NCBI GenBank assembly: GCA_027307115.1
Contig: DAHUXN010000044.1
Span: forward strand, 1-46,116
DNA: 46,116 nucleotides
Source of the DNA: Acidobacteriota bacterium
Lineage (GTDB): Bacteria > Acidobacteriota > Terriglobia > Acidiferrales > UBA7541
Direction of reading: 5' to 3'
Every line of letters starts with the position of its first letter. Positions within the stretch are counted from its first letter, which is position 1. The position numbers and the translations under genes were made by a program. The notes under the pieces were generated by a model. It saw nothing but the letters and a program-made list of their open reading frames with translations. It searched no databases and had not been told where the DNA came from. This document shows positions 7,386 through 16,354 of this stretch, in pieces.

Positions 7386-7820
7386 TTGCCAAAAGAGAAA
7401 CCTAAAGTCAATATCGGTGAAGTTATTCGGTCGTACCGGAATGATCGCGGCCTCTCGCAGGGTGACATTGAGCGGCGGACAGGACTTTTGCGCTGCTACC
7501 TGTCGCGCGTGGAAAACGGCCACACGGTGCCGTCACTCGAAACGCTGGCAAAGATTGCGGAAGCCATGGAAATCAGTCTCGCGGATTTTTTCCCCGGCGC
7601 CGATACTCCGCAGGACCGCGAAACCAAAAAAATGCTTGGCGAGCTTTCGGAAGAGGAAATTCGTTTTCTTGCCGATATCAAGAAGTACAGCACCACGTTG
7701 ACGGACGACGACAAAAAACTCGTGCTGGCCATGATCCGCAAGATGGCGGCTGTGGTTCCTCCCCGCCCCGCCGCGGCTGCTCCCCGCGCGCGCACCGCTT
7801 CCCATCGCTCCGCGTATTAA
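7386..7820 (+). CDS. XRE-family HTH transcriptional regulator
   Basis: A 144-residue protein read from TTG 7386, with AAGGAG well placed upstream. Residues about 10-66 are a Cro/C1-type helix-turn-helix (SQGDIERRTGLLRCYLSRVENG, then PSLETLAKIAEAM). The rest is a helical acidic stretch (about 75-115) and an Ala/Pro/Arg-rich tail. There is no ligand domain. It is separated from the GGDEF gene by about 140 bp and points the same way. Similar short XRE proteins with this tail are common in Acidobacteria, as I recall; the target is unknown. Confidence 0.88.
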   Translation: MPKEKPKVNIGEVIRSYRNDRGLSQGDIERRTGLLRCYLSRVENGHTVPSLETLAKIAEAMEISLADFFPGADTPQDRETKKMLGELSEEEIRFLADIKKYSTTLTDDDKKLVLAMIRKMAAVVPPRPAAAAPRARTASHRSAY

Positions 7821-7864
7821 GAGTGGAGTTTTGCAGTAGCGCACACCGACCGGCGGTTCTGGCC

Positions 7865-8317
7865 TCATTCTGCAACTAGTTCGTGGAAGTTTCCCGCAGC
7901 CACGATCGCGCGAAAAACTTTGCCGCGTCCAATAACGGTGTCACCCGCGCGGGCTTCGGTTTCGAAAATCAGAAACCTTCCGCGTGTTCCCACGAGCCGC
8001 GCATTCGCTTCCACTTTGGCGCCCTGCGATACGGCTTTCAGGTGATCGACCTCGATCCGCGTTCCTACGCTGATGGTTCCCGCCGGCAAATGCGGACGAA
8101 TTGCTTGCGCGGCGGCAAGTTCCATCAGTCCGATCATGGCCGGAGTGGAAAACACAGCGGGCAGGCTGGAATCGTATGCGGCAATCGTCCATTCGAACGG
8201 AACCACGCATTCAATTCTGGACTGCAAGCCCTTGGCCATTCCGGGAACGCCCTCTTGCCGCGGCTTCGTTTTGGACCTGGCAGCGGCCCTCCGTTTGCTG
8301 GCTTTCTTTTTTTTCAC
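7865..8317 (-). CDS. hotdog-fold thioesterase (fluoroacetyl-CoA thioesterase-like)
   Basis: A 150-residue protein. GTG 8317 overlaps the stop of the upstream oxidoreductase (GTGA) and has AAGGA six bases before it, so the two are likely translated together. The first 25 residues are unusually Lys/Arg-rich. Met 8239 would give a 124-residue protein closer to the family norm and also has a fair ribosome site. The core resembles FlK-type acyl-CoA thioesterases: VFSTPAMIGLMELAA helix, a GTRIEVDHL strand, and a VxAxARL strand. The true acyl-CoA substrate cannot be told from sequence. Confidence 0.83.
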   Translation of the reverse strand: MKKKKASKRRAAARSKTKPRQEGVPGMAKGLQSRIECVVPFEWTIAAYDSSLPAVFSTPAMIGLMELAAAQAIRPHLPAGTISVGTRIEVDHLKAVSQGAKVEANARLVGTRGRFLIFETEARAGDTVIGRGKVFRAIVAAGNFHELVAE

Positions 8318-9504
8318 AGGGTTCCTTGTTCCGAGGATTCATGCCGATGCGGGGCATGGAAGAAATCTTTGGTGAATTCTGTGATCGTTATGCCGAACTG
8401 TTTCCAGAGCCGCTTGCGCAATGTGCCGTAATCCTGCGCGCCGCTGAAGAGATCGCGCAGCAGTTCGCGAAACGTTGCGCTGCGACGCGCGAACTGGACC
8501 ATGCGCGTGGTGACCGCTCCACCGAGAAATCTGCCGCGAAACACGAGGCGCACCAGACGCGTGGCGATTTCGAGGTCGGCGACAAACTCAGCGCGCAGAC
8601 GCGCGGGATAGCTTTCCGGCTGGCCCTGCATGATGGCTTGCGCGAGCAAATCGCCTGAACGAAGCGCGTAAAACAATCCTTCGCCGGTGATGGGATCGAC
8701 GCATGCGGCGGCGTCACCCGCGAGCGCCCAGTTCGGTCCGACGATCTTGCGATGGCGCAGCGTGCCCAATTCCGGCGAAGGAAGCACGTGGCTGTAAAAT
8801 CGCGCGCCGTCCGTGCCGATCTTTTCTTCGCGGACGAAATCGTCGAGAAGATGGCGCAATTTCGAGGTTGTGTATTTCGCCATGGTCGCGCAAATCCCAA
8901 CCGACAAGTGGTCCGTGCGCGGGAACGACCACAGATAGCCGTTCATACGGTTCAGAAACTTTATTTTGACCGTCTCTTCTTTTGCGGGAATGAAATAACC
9001 GAGCGTGACTTCGAGGTCCTGAGGACGAAGAGGAGTCGTGTCCGGCAGCAGCTGGTTTCGGGCGCCAGCCGCGAGCACCACGAAGTCCGCGGAGTGCTCT
9101 TGGCCGCCGGCGGTGAGCGTGACGCGGCCGGCCCTGTTTTGCGCTCCGGTTTCGACCCGCGTGACGCGCGCGTGTACGGTCTCACAACCAGCCGCTGCGG
9201 CGCGGTCGAGGAGCAGTCCATTGAGCACGGCGCGCGAGTAAATCACCAGAGGGCGCGACATCTCAAAACGCGCGCGATGGCCCTTGCTGGAAATCAATTC
9301 CGCGGTACGGATTTCTTTCTTGGCTTGCGGGCCGTTCAGCAGAAAGGGATATTTCTCGATGGCCTTGTGGGTAAGGCCGCCGCCGCAGGGCTTTTCCCAA
9401 GCGAGATGCTCGTCAAAGAGCGTGACGTTGAAGCCCGCCGCCGCGAGCTTTTCGCCGCACAGAGCACCGGCAGGTCCTCCGCCAACTATGGCAATTTGTT
9501 TCAT
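8314..9504 (-). CDS. geranylgeranyl reductase family FAD-dependent oxidoreductase
   Basis: A 396-residue flavoprotein. An N-terminal Rossmann motif, VGGGPAG (about 7-13), binds FAD. CGGG near residue 40 and the GDAAACVDPITGEG block at about 262 are the signature of the geranylgeranyl reductase/FixC-like group, which reduces isoprenoid double bonds or related lipids. The C-terminal 120 residues are helical and basic. It overlaps the thioesterase gene, which suggests a shared lipid or acyl-CoA role. The exact substrate (isoprenoid quinone side chain, polyprenol or other) is not shown. There is no signal peptide, so the enzyme is cytoplasmic or peripheral. Confidence 0.88.
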   Translation of the reverse strand: MKQIAIVGGGPAGALCGEKLAAAGFNVTLFDEHLAWEKPCGGGLTHKAIEKYPFLLNGPQAKKEIRTAELISSKGHRARFEMSRPLVIYSRAVLNGLLLDRAAAAGCETVHARVTRVETGAQNRAGRVTLTAGGQEHSADFVVLAAGARNQLLPDTTPLRPQDLEVTLGYFIPAKEETVKIKFLNRMNGYLWSFPRTDHLSVGICATMAKYTTSKLRHLLDDFVREEKIGTDGARFYSHVLPSPELGTLRHRKIVGPNWALAGDAAACVDPITGEGLFYALRSGDLLAQAIMQGQPESYPARLRAEFVADLEIATRLVRLVFRGRFLGGAVTTRMVQFARRSATFRELLRDLFSGAQDYGTLRKRLWKQFGITITEFTKDFFHAPHRHESSEQGTL

Positions 9505-9666
9505 CCGGTTGGAATCCGCATACAGACGAAATTATCGCACTCATTCAAACACAGAAGTATAGCATCAGCCAGCATCGCGCAAACTCCGTGTGTGCCTTTT
9601 GTAGCGGGGAAGTTCCGGTCAGCCTGCTACGGCGGGTCCGCCGATACCCTCCTTAAGAGGGGAAAC

Positions 9667-10209
9667 TCAGTGAGCGTCACGTAATCGTGCCCCGGCCCAT
9701 TCCAAATAGGATTTCCAGTTTGACTGACTCGGCATCCGCATTTGGAATTTTCCGGACATAATTGCGCCGTGGAGTTCGTAGATCAGGCGAAATTGAGGAC
9801 CCGACGGCGGAGCATCTGAGATCAAGAGCGCGGTCGTGGGACTGGGAGCCGAAACGTCGTAGTGGATGACGTGACCCTCGTTGTCGAAGTAGATGGCCCT
9901 CAGCGGCGCTCCTACCGAGTCCTGGTAGATATACAAAAGATCGCCATGTTCGCAATTGAAAGTGACGGGACCTTTGCAGCCGCTGGCGTTGGTGCTGTGA
10001 CGCGCGAGGATGTGGTGGCCCAGTTCCCATTGGAAAATGTACGTGGCGCTGCCTTGTGCGCCTGCTGAACCCCCTTGCGTATTCGCTTCCCATGTGCCTT
10101 CGAGGAACTGAAGAGCCTTCCAGGGGTCTGTAGCGGGCCCTGGGGTTGAGTTCGCCTGCGCGAAGACAGCGGGAGCGAAAAGCAAGATGGCGACGAGGAG
10201 GGTTTTCAT
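9667..10209 (-). CDS. exported protein, probable lipocalin-like beta-barrel
   Basis: A 180-residue protein with a clear signal peptide (MKTLLVAILLFAPAVFA, cleavage near residue 17). The ATG at 10209 overlaps the stop of the upstream VOC gene (ATGA), so translation is coupled. The mature part opens with a FLEGTWEANT motif and continues as alternating strands, as in the DUF1579/THAP4-like small beta-barrels that bind hydrophobic or heme ligands. This match is by pattern only. It is the last gene of the arsR-VOC unit. Confidence 0.75.
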   Translation of the reverse strand: MKTLLVAILLFAPAVFAQANSTPGPATDPWKALQFLEGTWEANTQGGSAGAQGSATYIFQWELGHHILARHSTNASGCKGPVTFNCEHGDLLYIYQDSVGAPLRAIYFDNEGHVIHYDVSAPSPTTALLISDAPPSGPQFRLIYELHGAIMSGKFQMRMPSQSNWKSYLEWAGARLRDAH

Positions 10210-10706
10210 TTGTGCCGTCCTTTCGTTTGCGCAGTAGCGCGCATGCGTTCTTCGATTTGTTTCGGTGTCAAGACTTCCTGAACTGAGCACAAAGCCCACA
10301 TATGGCCGAAGGGATCGCGCACCCAGCCATAGCGATCGCCCCAAAACATGTCCTTCGGCGGGAATGCGGGGACTGCACCGCTATCTATCGCGTGTCTGTA
10401 AGCGGCATCCACATCTGGCACGCCGATTTGAAACAAGCATGTGGAACCGCCGAGGGTTTCGGGAGATGCGAGAAATTCTGTCTCTATGTGCTCGCGCCTT
10501 TGCGCGGGTTCTTCGGTAGAAATTTGAACCAGCGAGGACCATATTTTCAGATGAATGTGTTCGCCGTCGCCACTTGCGGAAGGTGAGCGGTATAAAACTT
10601 CCGCAGCGAAAGCGCGCCTGTAGAAATCGATTGCTTCGGCGGTGTCACGGACGACGAGATGAGGCACGATTATCCCATTGTCAGGAACACACCCTTTAAC
10701 GGCCAT
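10206..10706 (-). CDS. VOC-superfamily (PhnB-like glyoxalase/bleomycin-resistance) protein
   Basis: A 166-residue cytoplasmic protein of two beta-alpha-beta-beta-beta units. The first has HLVVRDTAEAIDFYRRAF, the second a GVPDVDAAYRHAIDSGA helix and a C-terminal GDRYGWVRDPFGHMWAL, the usual PhnB/YdcJ-like end. Such proteins are metal-dependent enzymes or binders; no substrate can be named. It overlaps the arsR-type gene upstream by 11 bp and the exported protein downstream by 4 bp, which marks an operon probably controlled by the ArsR protein. Confidence 0.88.
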   Translation of the reverse strand: MAVKGCVPDNGIIVPHLVVRDTAEAIDFYRRAFAAEVLYRSPSASGDGEHIHLKIWSSLVQISTEEPAQRREHIETEFLASPETLGGSTCLFQIGVPDVDAAYRHAIDSGAVPAFPPKDMFWGDRYGWVRDPFGHMWALCSVQEVLTPKQIEERMRATAQTKGRHK

Positions 10707-11055
10707 GTGCGCGTTTTCCCCTTTTGAGAGACTTGGACGATGTTTGCGGCTCGTGGGATGTGAAGGTCCATGCGTGTCCTGCAGGGTCGAAGAAGCGACG
10801 GTATTGCGAAGACCAGCCGAACACGATTTTCAGCGGCTCTCCGGTAAGGCGATATTTTTGTTCCACGCCGATACGCGCCGAAGTGACCAACCCAGCTTTG
10901 CGCAGCTCGCGAAGATGCTGAGAAACGGCCGGCTGGGACATATTGAATTTCGAGGTGAGTTCTTTCACGGAACGGTTCGAGCTAAGAAGCAGGGAGATAA
11001 TCTTCCTACGAGCAGGATGGGCAATGGCCCTGAAGACTGCGTGTGCCGTATTCAT
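10696..11055 (-). CDS. ArsR-family winged-helix repressor
   Basis: A 119-residue protein. Residues about 8-85 form the ArsR/SmtB winged helix: AHPARRKIISLL, the recognition helix MSQPAVSQHLRELRKAGLV, and a wing ending in KYRL. There is no metal-binding CxC on the DNA-recognition helix, so it is not an arsenic or cadmium sensor of the usual kind; this subgroup often controls VOC or SRPBCC genes next to it. ATG 11055 fits the family start, though no Shine-Dalgarno is seen, and Met 11079 is an alternative. Confidence 0.88.
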   Translation of the reverse strand: MNTAHAVFRAIAHPARRKIISLLLSSNRSVKELTSKFNMSQPAVSQHLRELRKAGLVTSARIGVEQKYRLTGEPLKIVFGWSSQYRRFFDPAGHAWTFTSHEPQTSSKSLKRGKRAHGR

Positions 11056-11260
11056 AAGTAAAGTGTTATGAAGGACCATATACGAACAAAAACGTGTTGG
11101 CAAGTGGGATGTTATGTGGCCGCCTTGCATGCTTAAAAACGGCGGGCGCGTAGAGCCGCGTCTGTGGACACAGATTGCGCTACAGCGACAGCCCAGGCGA
11201 AGTGCGGCACGTGGTAAAATTCAGATGTGAAATGACGCGAGGACTTCTCGCGCTGGGGAC

Positions 11261-11740
11261 TTGTTGGGAAGAGTAGTCAGTCAGGAAGAACTGCTGAGCA
11301 GGGTGGCCGAGGCAAAGGCTGCTCGGCGTCGAATTGTGTTTACTAACGGTTGTTATGACCTGCTGCATCCCGGCCACATACGCCTGCTGGAAAAATCCCG
11401 CGAACTGGGCGAGATACTCGTGCTCGCTCTGAACAGCGACCGCAGCGTGCGCGAAAACAAAGGCGTGAATCGGCCAATCATTCCTGAAAATGAACGCGCG
11501 GAAATTGCGGCAGCGCTCGCGGCAGTCGATTACGTGGTGTTGTTCGACGAACCCACGCCGCGTGAGATCATAGCGCGCGTGTTGCCTGACGTGCTGGTGA
11601 AGGGAAGCGACTGGGGAGCAGATGAAATTGTTGGGCGTGAAGAAGTCGAGGCGGCGGGTGGCCGCGTCGTGTCGGTGCCGCTCGAGCCGGGTTATTCTAC
11701 GTCCTCGATTATCGAGAAGATTTTGAAAATTCCATCATGA
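11261..11740 (+). CDS. rfaE2: D-glycero-beta-D-manno-heptose 1-phosphate adenylyltransferase
   Basis: A 159-residue cytidylyltransferase-like enzyme that would couple ATP to heptose 1-phosphate and give ADP-heptose for the LPS inner core. The TNGCYDLLHPGH motif (HxGH, about 28-39) and the GYSTSSII end are as in the C-terminal half of E. coli HldE. The kinase half is not fused here, so it must be a separate gene elsewhere. The start is TTG 11261 (TTG 11264 possible). A -10-like TAAAAT lies at 11215-11220. Its stop overlaps the mfd start (ATGA), and it heads a six-gene operon. Confidence 0.9.
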   Translation: MLGRVVSQEELLSRVAEAKAARRRIVFTNGCYDLLHPGHIRLLEKSRELGEILVLALNSDRSVRENKGVNRPIIPENERAEIAAALAAVDYVVLFDEPTPREIIARVLPDVLVKGSDWGADEIVGREEVEAAGGRVVSVPLEPGYSTSSIIEKILKIPS

Positions 11741-14700
11741 TTCTGCCTCTGGTCGGTGAGCTGCTTTCCCGCGTGGGACGCCAGCAAGCCGTTGAAGAAT
11801 GTTTTGATCGTCTGCGACGCGGTGCGCCCGCCCAGGCGGACAAGCGCGAAGTGGTGCTGAGTGGCCTGACCGATCCCGCGAAGGCGCTGCTTGTCGCGCT
11901 CGCGGTGCAATCGCTTTCCAAACAGGCGATTTTCCTCGTGGAATCGAATCAGAAGGCCGACGATTTCGAGGCGCTGACGCTTTATTTTCTCCGTGCTTTG
12001 GGCCGAGCGAACGCGCAAGTGACGGTGCTGCCTTCCCACGAAGTTTTGCCTTACGATCACCAGTCGCCACATCCGGAAATTTCCGAGGCGCGCGCGGCGG
12101 CTCTGTGGCGTTTGACGAGCGGCGAAGCAGATTTGATCATCGCGCCGATCTCAGCGGCGATTCTTCGGCTACGTGAGCCGCAATATTACCGAAGTCTGGC
12201 CCTGGCGCTGGCGCGCGGCGAAGACGTGCCTCGCGAAGAATTGCTCGCGCATCTTGCGAGCGTCGGTTACGAGGCGGTGGAAACCGTCGAGATGCCGGGG
12301 CAATTCGCCGTGCGCGGAGGAATCCTCGACGTGTTTCCTCCCGAGGCGGAACGGCCGGTGCGGATCGAGCTTCTTGGCGATACTTTGGAATCGTTGCGCG
12401 AATTCGATACGGACACGCAACGGTCGACGAGTCCGGTGGAGCGAATCACGCTGCTTCCGCTGACGGATTCGCCGCGCAGCGCGGAACAGCTCGAACGCCT
12501 GCGCGCGCCTGTGATCGCGGGCCACGAAGGTTCAGAGTGGCGAGAACCCGACGTCCCTGCGGGATTTTTCCCCGGCTGGGAATTTCGCGCATTCCTCTCG
12601 GAGCGCCGCGAATCGAATCTGCTTCGGCTGCGCGACAATGTTCTGGTCATCGAAGATGAACCTGCCGCGCTCGATGCGGCACTCGAGAAATATCGCGCGC
12701 GATTCGCGGAAGCCGCAGGCGAGGAGGCGGACGCCGCGCCTCCGGATAGGTACATCTTGAACGACGGGGAGTGGCAGCGCGCCAAGCAGGCCGTCGCGCT
12801 CTTTGGTCTCGAGCAACTCGCTGTGGAAAAGACGGCTGAGTCTCAGTTCACTTTGGCCACGCGCCCGACCACGCGATACCACGGGAATGTTCCGGCATTC
12901 ATGGCCGAGTTGAAAGGGCGGTTGAACGCCGCAGAGCAAATTTTCCTGAGCGCGGCGAGCACGGGCGAACTTGAACGGCTTGCGGACCTGTGCCACGAAT
13001 TCGAATTGCCTTTTCGGCTGGGAGAATTGGGACAGGGCGCAACCGCTTCGCGGCTCGCGGATGAATCGAGCGCGGGCAGCGTTCCCGCGGCTGTGCTGGT
13101 GAAGGCGCCGCTCGAAGCAGGCGTCGAATTCGTTTCGGCGAAGCTGTCGCTTTTCGGCAACTCCGATTTATTCGAAACCGCAGCGACACCAACGCGACCG
13201 CGCACACGCCCGAAGACCGCCGGTTTTTTCAGCGATTTTTCGGACTTGAAGGCGGGCGACTTCGTGGTTCACGTGGATCACGGTATTGGCCGCTTCCAGG
13301 GATTGCGGCAGGTCAGCGTCGACGGAGTGAACGGCGAATTTCTGCTGCTGGAATATGCGGAAGACGCGAAAGTGTACGTGCCGCTCACTCGCCTTGACCT
13401 GGTGCAGAAATATCAATCGCTCGGTGGCGCGGAGCCGCGCCTGGACCGGCTGGGCGCGCAAGCATGGGAAGCGCGCAAGTCGCGCGTGCGGAAATCCGTC
13501 AACGACATGGCGCAGCAATTGTTGAAGTTGTACGCGGAGCGCAAATCCGTGGAAGGCCATGCGTTTCCCGCGGACACGCCGTGGCAAAAGGAATTTGAAG
13601 ATGCGTTCGAGTTTCAGGAAACCACCGACCAGGATCGCGCCATCGTTGACGTGAAGCGCGATTTGGAGCGCGCGCAACCCATGGACCGTTTGCTTTGCGG
13701 CGACGTGGGCTATGGCAAGACGGAAGTTGCCATGCGCGCTGCGTTCAAAGTGGTTGCTGATTCGAAGCAAGCGGCCATCCTCGCGCCTACAACGGTGCTG
13801 GCGTATCAGCACCACGATACTTTCCGGCGGCGCTTCGCTGCGTTTCCCATTCGCATCGCGATGCTCAGCCGTTTTCAGAATCCGCGGGAGCAGAAGAAAA
13901 TCCTCGCGGAGCTGGAAGCGGGGAAAATCGATATCGTCATCGGGACGCACAGGCTGCTGTCAAAAGACGTGAAATTTCAGGATCTGGGACTGCTGGTTGT
14001 TGACGAGGAGCAGCGGTTTGGAGTGGGCCACAAGGAGCGCATCAAGGAGATGCGCAAAAATGTGGATGTGCTGACAATGTCGGCGACGCCGATACCGCGC
14101 ACGTTGCACATGTCGCTGGTGGGATTGCGCGATATGTCGGTGATCGAAACTCCGCCAAAGGACCGGCTGGCGATTCAGACGGTTGTTGCTCCTTTTGATA
14201 CCGCGCTGATTCGCCGCGCGATTACCGAAGAGATGGCTCGCGATGGGCAGGTATTTTTCGTCCATAACCGCGTGGAATCCATTGCATCGCTGGCGATGAT
14301 GATCAAGGAGCTTGTGCCGAAGGCGCGCGTGGTGGTGGGTCACGGGCAAATGAGCGAGGGTGAACTCAGCAAAGTGATGATGAAGTTCATTCGCCACGAA
14401 GCGGACGTGCTGGTGGCCACCACGATCATCGAAAACGGCCTGGATATTCCGCGTGCGAATACGATTGTCATTAATCGCGCGGATCGCTTCGGTTTGGCGG
14501 AACTGTATCAACTCCGTGGACGTGTGGGACGCTCGACGCAGCGCGCTTACGCCTATCTGCTTGTGCCGCCGGAAGGGTCGCTTTCGGGATTGGCGCGGCA
14601 GCGGCTGGCCGCGCTCAAGGAATTTAGCGATTTGGGCGCTGGCTTCCGCATCGCCGCACTCGATCTTGAATTGCGCGGCGCCGGAAATATCCTGGGACGC

Positions 14701-15231
14701 GAACAGCATGGGCACATTGAATCGGTTGGCTTCGATTTGTATTGCCAGATGCTCGAGCGTGCCGTCGCCGAGCGCAAAGGCGAAGTGGTGCAGAGCGAAC
14801 GTCGCGCCACTCTCAACTTGGGATTGGACATCCGAATTCCGGTGGACTACATCGAAAATGAAAGCTCGCGCCTTCGCATTTACAAGCGAATTGCGGGCGT
14901 CGCCTCCGAGGAGACGCGGCAGGAAGTGCTGGCGGAGTTGCGCGACCGTTTCGGGCCGCCGCCACGAGCGGTGGAAAACCTTCTGGAATATGCGCTGCTC
15001 AAAGCTTTGGCGGAGAAATTATCGGTGGCGGCGATCGACCGTCGCGGCGATCGCGTAGCCATACGCTGGCATGAGGAAACGCCCGTGCGTCCGGAGAAAC
15101 TGGTGAAGATCATTCGCTCGCGCAAGGACATGCGGCTCGATCCCACTGGGGTACTGTGGGTGGAATGGAAACGCCAGCCGGAAGGAATCGCGGAAGCGAT
15201 GAGAAACGTGTTGCTTGAACTACAAACGTAG
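11737..15231 (+). CDS. mfd: transcription-repair coupling factor
   Basis: A 1164-residue ATP-driven translocase that removes stalled RNA polymerase and recruits UvrA to damaged template strands. Domains in order: the UvrB-like N-terminal module (to about 350), the CarD-like RNA-polymerase-interacting domain (about 495-590, GDFVVHVDHGIGRF), the helicase core with Walker A GYGKTE (about 657) and DEEQ box (about 755), the RGRVGRS motif VI (about 927), and the C-terminal TRCF domain (about 1020-1130). Length is normal. It is coupled to rfaE2 by a 4-bp overlap, and the peptidyl-prolyl isomerase gene follows 19 bp after its stop. Confidence 0.97.
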   Translation: MILPLVGELLSRVGRQQAVEECFDRLRRGAPAQADKREVVLSGLTDPAKALLVALAVQSLSKQAIFLVESNQKADDFEALTLYFLRALGRANAQVTVLPSHEVLPYDHQSPHPEISEARAAALWRLTSGEADLIIAPISAAILRLREPQYYRSLALALARGEDVPREELLAHLASVGYEAVETVEMPGQFAVRGGILDVFPPEAERPVRIELLGDTLESLREFDTDTQRSTSPVERITLLPLTDSPRSAEQLERLRAPVIAGHEGSEWREPDVPAGFFPGWEFRAFLSERRESNLLRLRDNVLVIEDEPAALDAALEKYRARFAEAAGEEADAAPPDRYILNDGEWQRAKQAVALFGLEQLAVEKTAESQFTLATRPTTRYHGNVPAFMAELKGRLNAAEQIFLSAASTGELERLADLCHEFELPFRLGELGQGATASRLADESSAGSVPAAVLVKAPLEAGVEFVSAKLSLFGNSDLFETAATPTRPRTRPKTAGFFSDFSDLKAGDFVVHVDHGIGRFQGLRQVSVDGVNGEFLLLEYAEDAKVYVPLTRLDLVQKYQSLGGAEPRLDRLGAQAWEARKSRVRKSVNDMAQQLLKLYAERKSVEGHAFPADTPWQKEFEDAFEFQETTDQDRAIVDVKRDLERAQPMDRLLCGDVGYGKTEVAMRAAFKVVADSKQAAILAPTTVLAYQHHDTFRRRFAAFPIRIAMLSRFQNPREQKKILAELEAGKIDIVIGTHRLLSKDVKFQDLGLLVVDEEQRFGVGHKERIKEMRKNVDVLTMSATPIPRTLHMSLVGLRDMSVIETPPKDRLAIQTVVAPFDTALIRRAITEEMARDGQVFFVHNRVESIASLAMMIKELVPKARVVVGHGQMSEGELSKVMMKFIRHEADVLVATTIIENGLDIPRANTIVINRADRFGLAELYQLRGRVGRSTQRAYAYLLVPPEGSLSGLARQRLAALKEFSDLGAGFRIAALDLELRGAGNILGREQHGHIESVGFDLYCQMLERAVAERKGEVVQSERRATLNLGLDIRIPVDYIENESSRLRIYKRIAGVASEETRQEVLAELRDRFGPPPRAVENLLEYALLKALAEKLSVAAIDRRGDRVAIRWHEETPVRPEKLVKIIRSRKDMRLDPTGVLWVEWKRQPEGIAEAMRNVLLELQT

Positions 15232-15250
15232 CGATAGAATTCGAGGCTAT

Positions 15251-16354
15251 ATGAAAAAACTGTCAATTCTGATTTCGGCTGCCGTCACTGTGTTTGCGCT
15301 TCCGGTCTTTGTTCATGCGAGCGGAACTGTCGTCGAGGAAATTATCGCGCGCGTGAACAACGACATCATCACCATGTCGGATTATCAGAAGGCCGAGACC
15401 TCGCTCCGGCAGGAGGCCGAGCAGGAGTGCCAGGGTTGCACGCCGGACAAAATTAACGAAATAGTGGCGGAGGAAAAAAAGAATTTGCTCCGCGACCTGA
15501 TTGACCAGTCGTTGCTGGTGCAGCGCGCCAAGGATATGAATATCAGCGTGGAGACGGATGTGATAAAGCGCCTCGACGCCGTCCGCCAGCAGAATAAACT
15601 GCCGAGCATGGAAGCTCTTCAGAAGGCCGTGGAATCGCAGGGAATGAGCTGGGAGGATTATAAAGATCAGCTTCGCAACAGCATTCTGCAGCAGCGCGTA
15701 ATTTCGGAGGAGGTCGGCTCGACGGTCCGCATCGGCAGCGACGAGGTGCAGAAATATTACGACGCGCACAAAAACGAATTCGTGAAGCCGGAGGAAGTTG
15801 ATCTGTCGGTGATTTTCTTCAGCACCGAGAACAAGACGCCCCAAGAAGTGGCCGCCATTCGGCAAAAGGCCGAAGGCGTGCTGAAACGGTTGAAGAGCGG
15901 CGACGATTTCGGCGAGCTGGCAAAGCGTTTTTCTGAAGGTCCAACCTCCGCGCAAGGCGGCGAACTGGGCAGTTACAAGCGCGGCGAATTGACTCCGGAC
16001 TTGGAGAAGCTGGTATTTGGCCTGAAGAAAGGCGATATGACCGATGTGATTCCCGCTCCCAATGGCATCCAAATTATCCGCGTCAACCAGCATTTTGACG
16101 CGGGCTTGCAGCCGCTGAGCAAAGTCGAACAAGAAGTGGAAAACGCGCTGTATCAACAAAAAATCCAGCCGGCCATGCGGAAATATCTGACGCAATTGCG
16201 CACAGACAGCTACGTGGTGGTGAAGGCCGGATATACGGATTCCGGCGGCGTCGGCGGCAGCAGCGTGATTACAGAGACTCCGTACTCGCCCGACGGGGGC
16301 AAGGCAAAAAAGAAAAAAGACGACAAGGCGAAGGATACGGACGACAGCCAATGA
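15251..16354 (+). CDS. periplasmic SurA/PpiC-type peptidyl-prolyl isomerase
   Basis: A 367-residue exported chaperone. The signal peptide spans about residues 1-22, followed by IIARVNNDIITMSDY, the SurA N-terminal chaperone motif. One parvulin rotamase domain lies at about 180-275 (RFSEGPTSAQGGELGSYKRGEL). A low-complexity Lys/Asp tail closes the protein (about 350-367). SurA of E. coli has two parvulin domains; this has one, as is usual in Acidobacteria. It probably folds outer-membrane proteins. GAGG stands six bases before ATG 15251. It overlaps the next gene by 4 bp. Confidence 0.9.
   Translation: MKKLSILISAAVTVFALPVFVHASGTVVEEIIARVNNDIITMSDYQKAETSLRQEAEQECQGCTPDKINEIVAEEKKNLLRDLIDQSLLVQRAKDMNISVETDVIKRLDAVRQQNKLPSMEALQKAVESQGMSWEDYKDQLRNSILQQRVISEEVGSTVRIGSDEVQKYYDAHKNEFVKPEEVDLSVIFFSTENKTPQEVAAIRQKAEGVLKRLKSGDDFGELAKRFSEGPTSAQGGELGSYKRGELTPDLEKLVFGLKKGDMTDVIPAPNGIQIIRVNQHFDAGLQPLSKVEQEVENALYQQKIQPAMRKYLTQLRTDSYVVVKAGYTDSGGVGGSSVITETPYSPDGGKAKKKKDDKAKDTDDSQ

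Noticed and set aside
15263-16351. A 362-residue open frame antisense to the ppiC gene
   Set aside because: The plus-strand gene has a clear signal peptide and parvulin domain; the antisense frame has no recognisable features.
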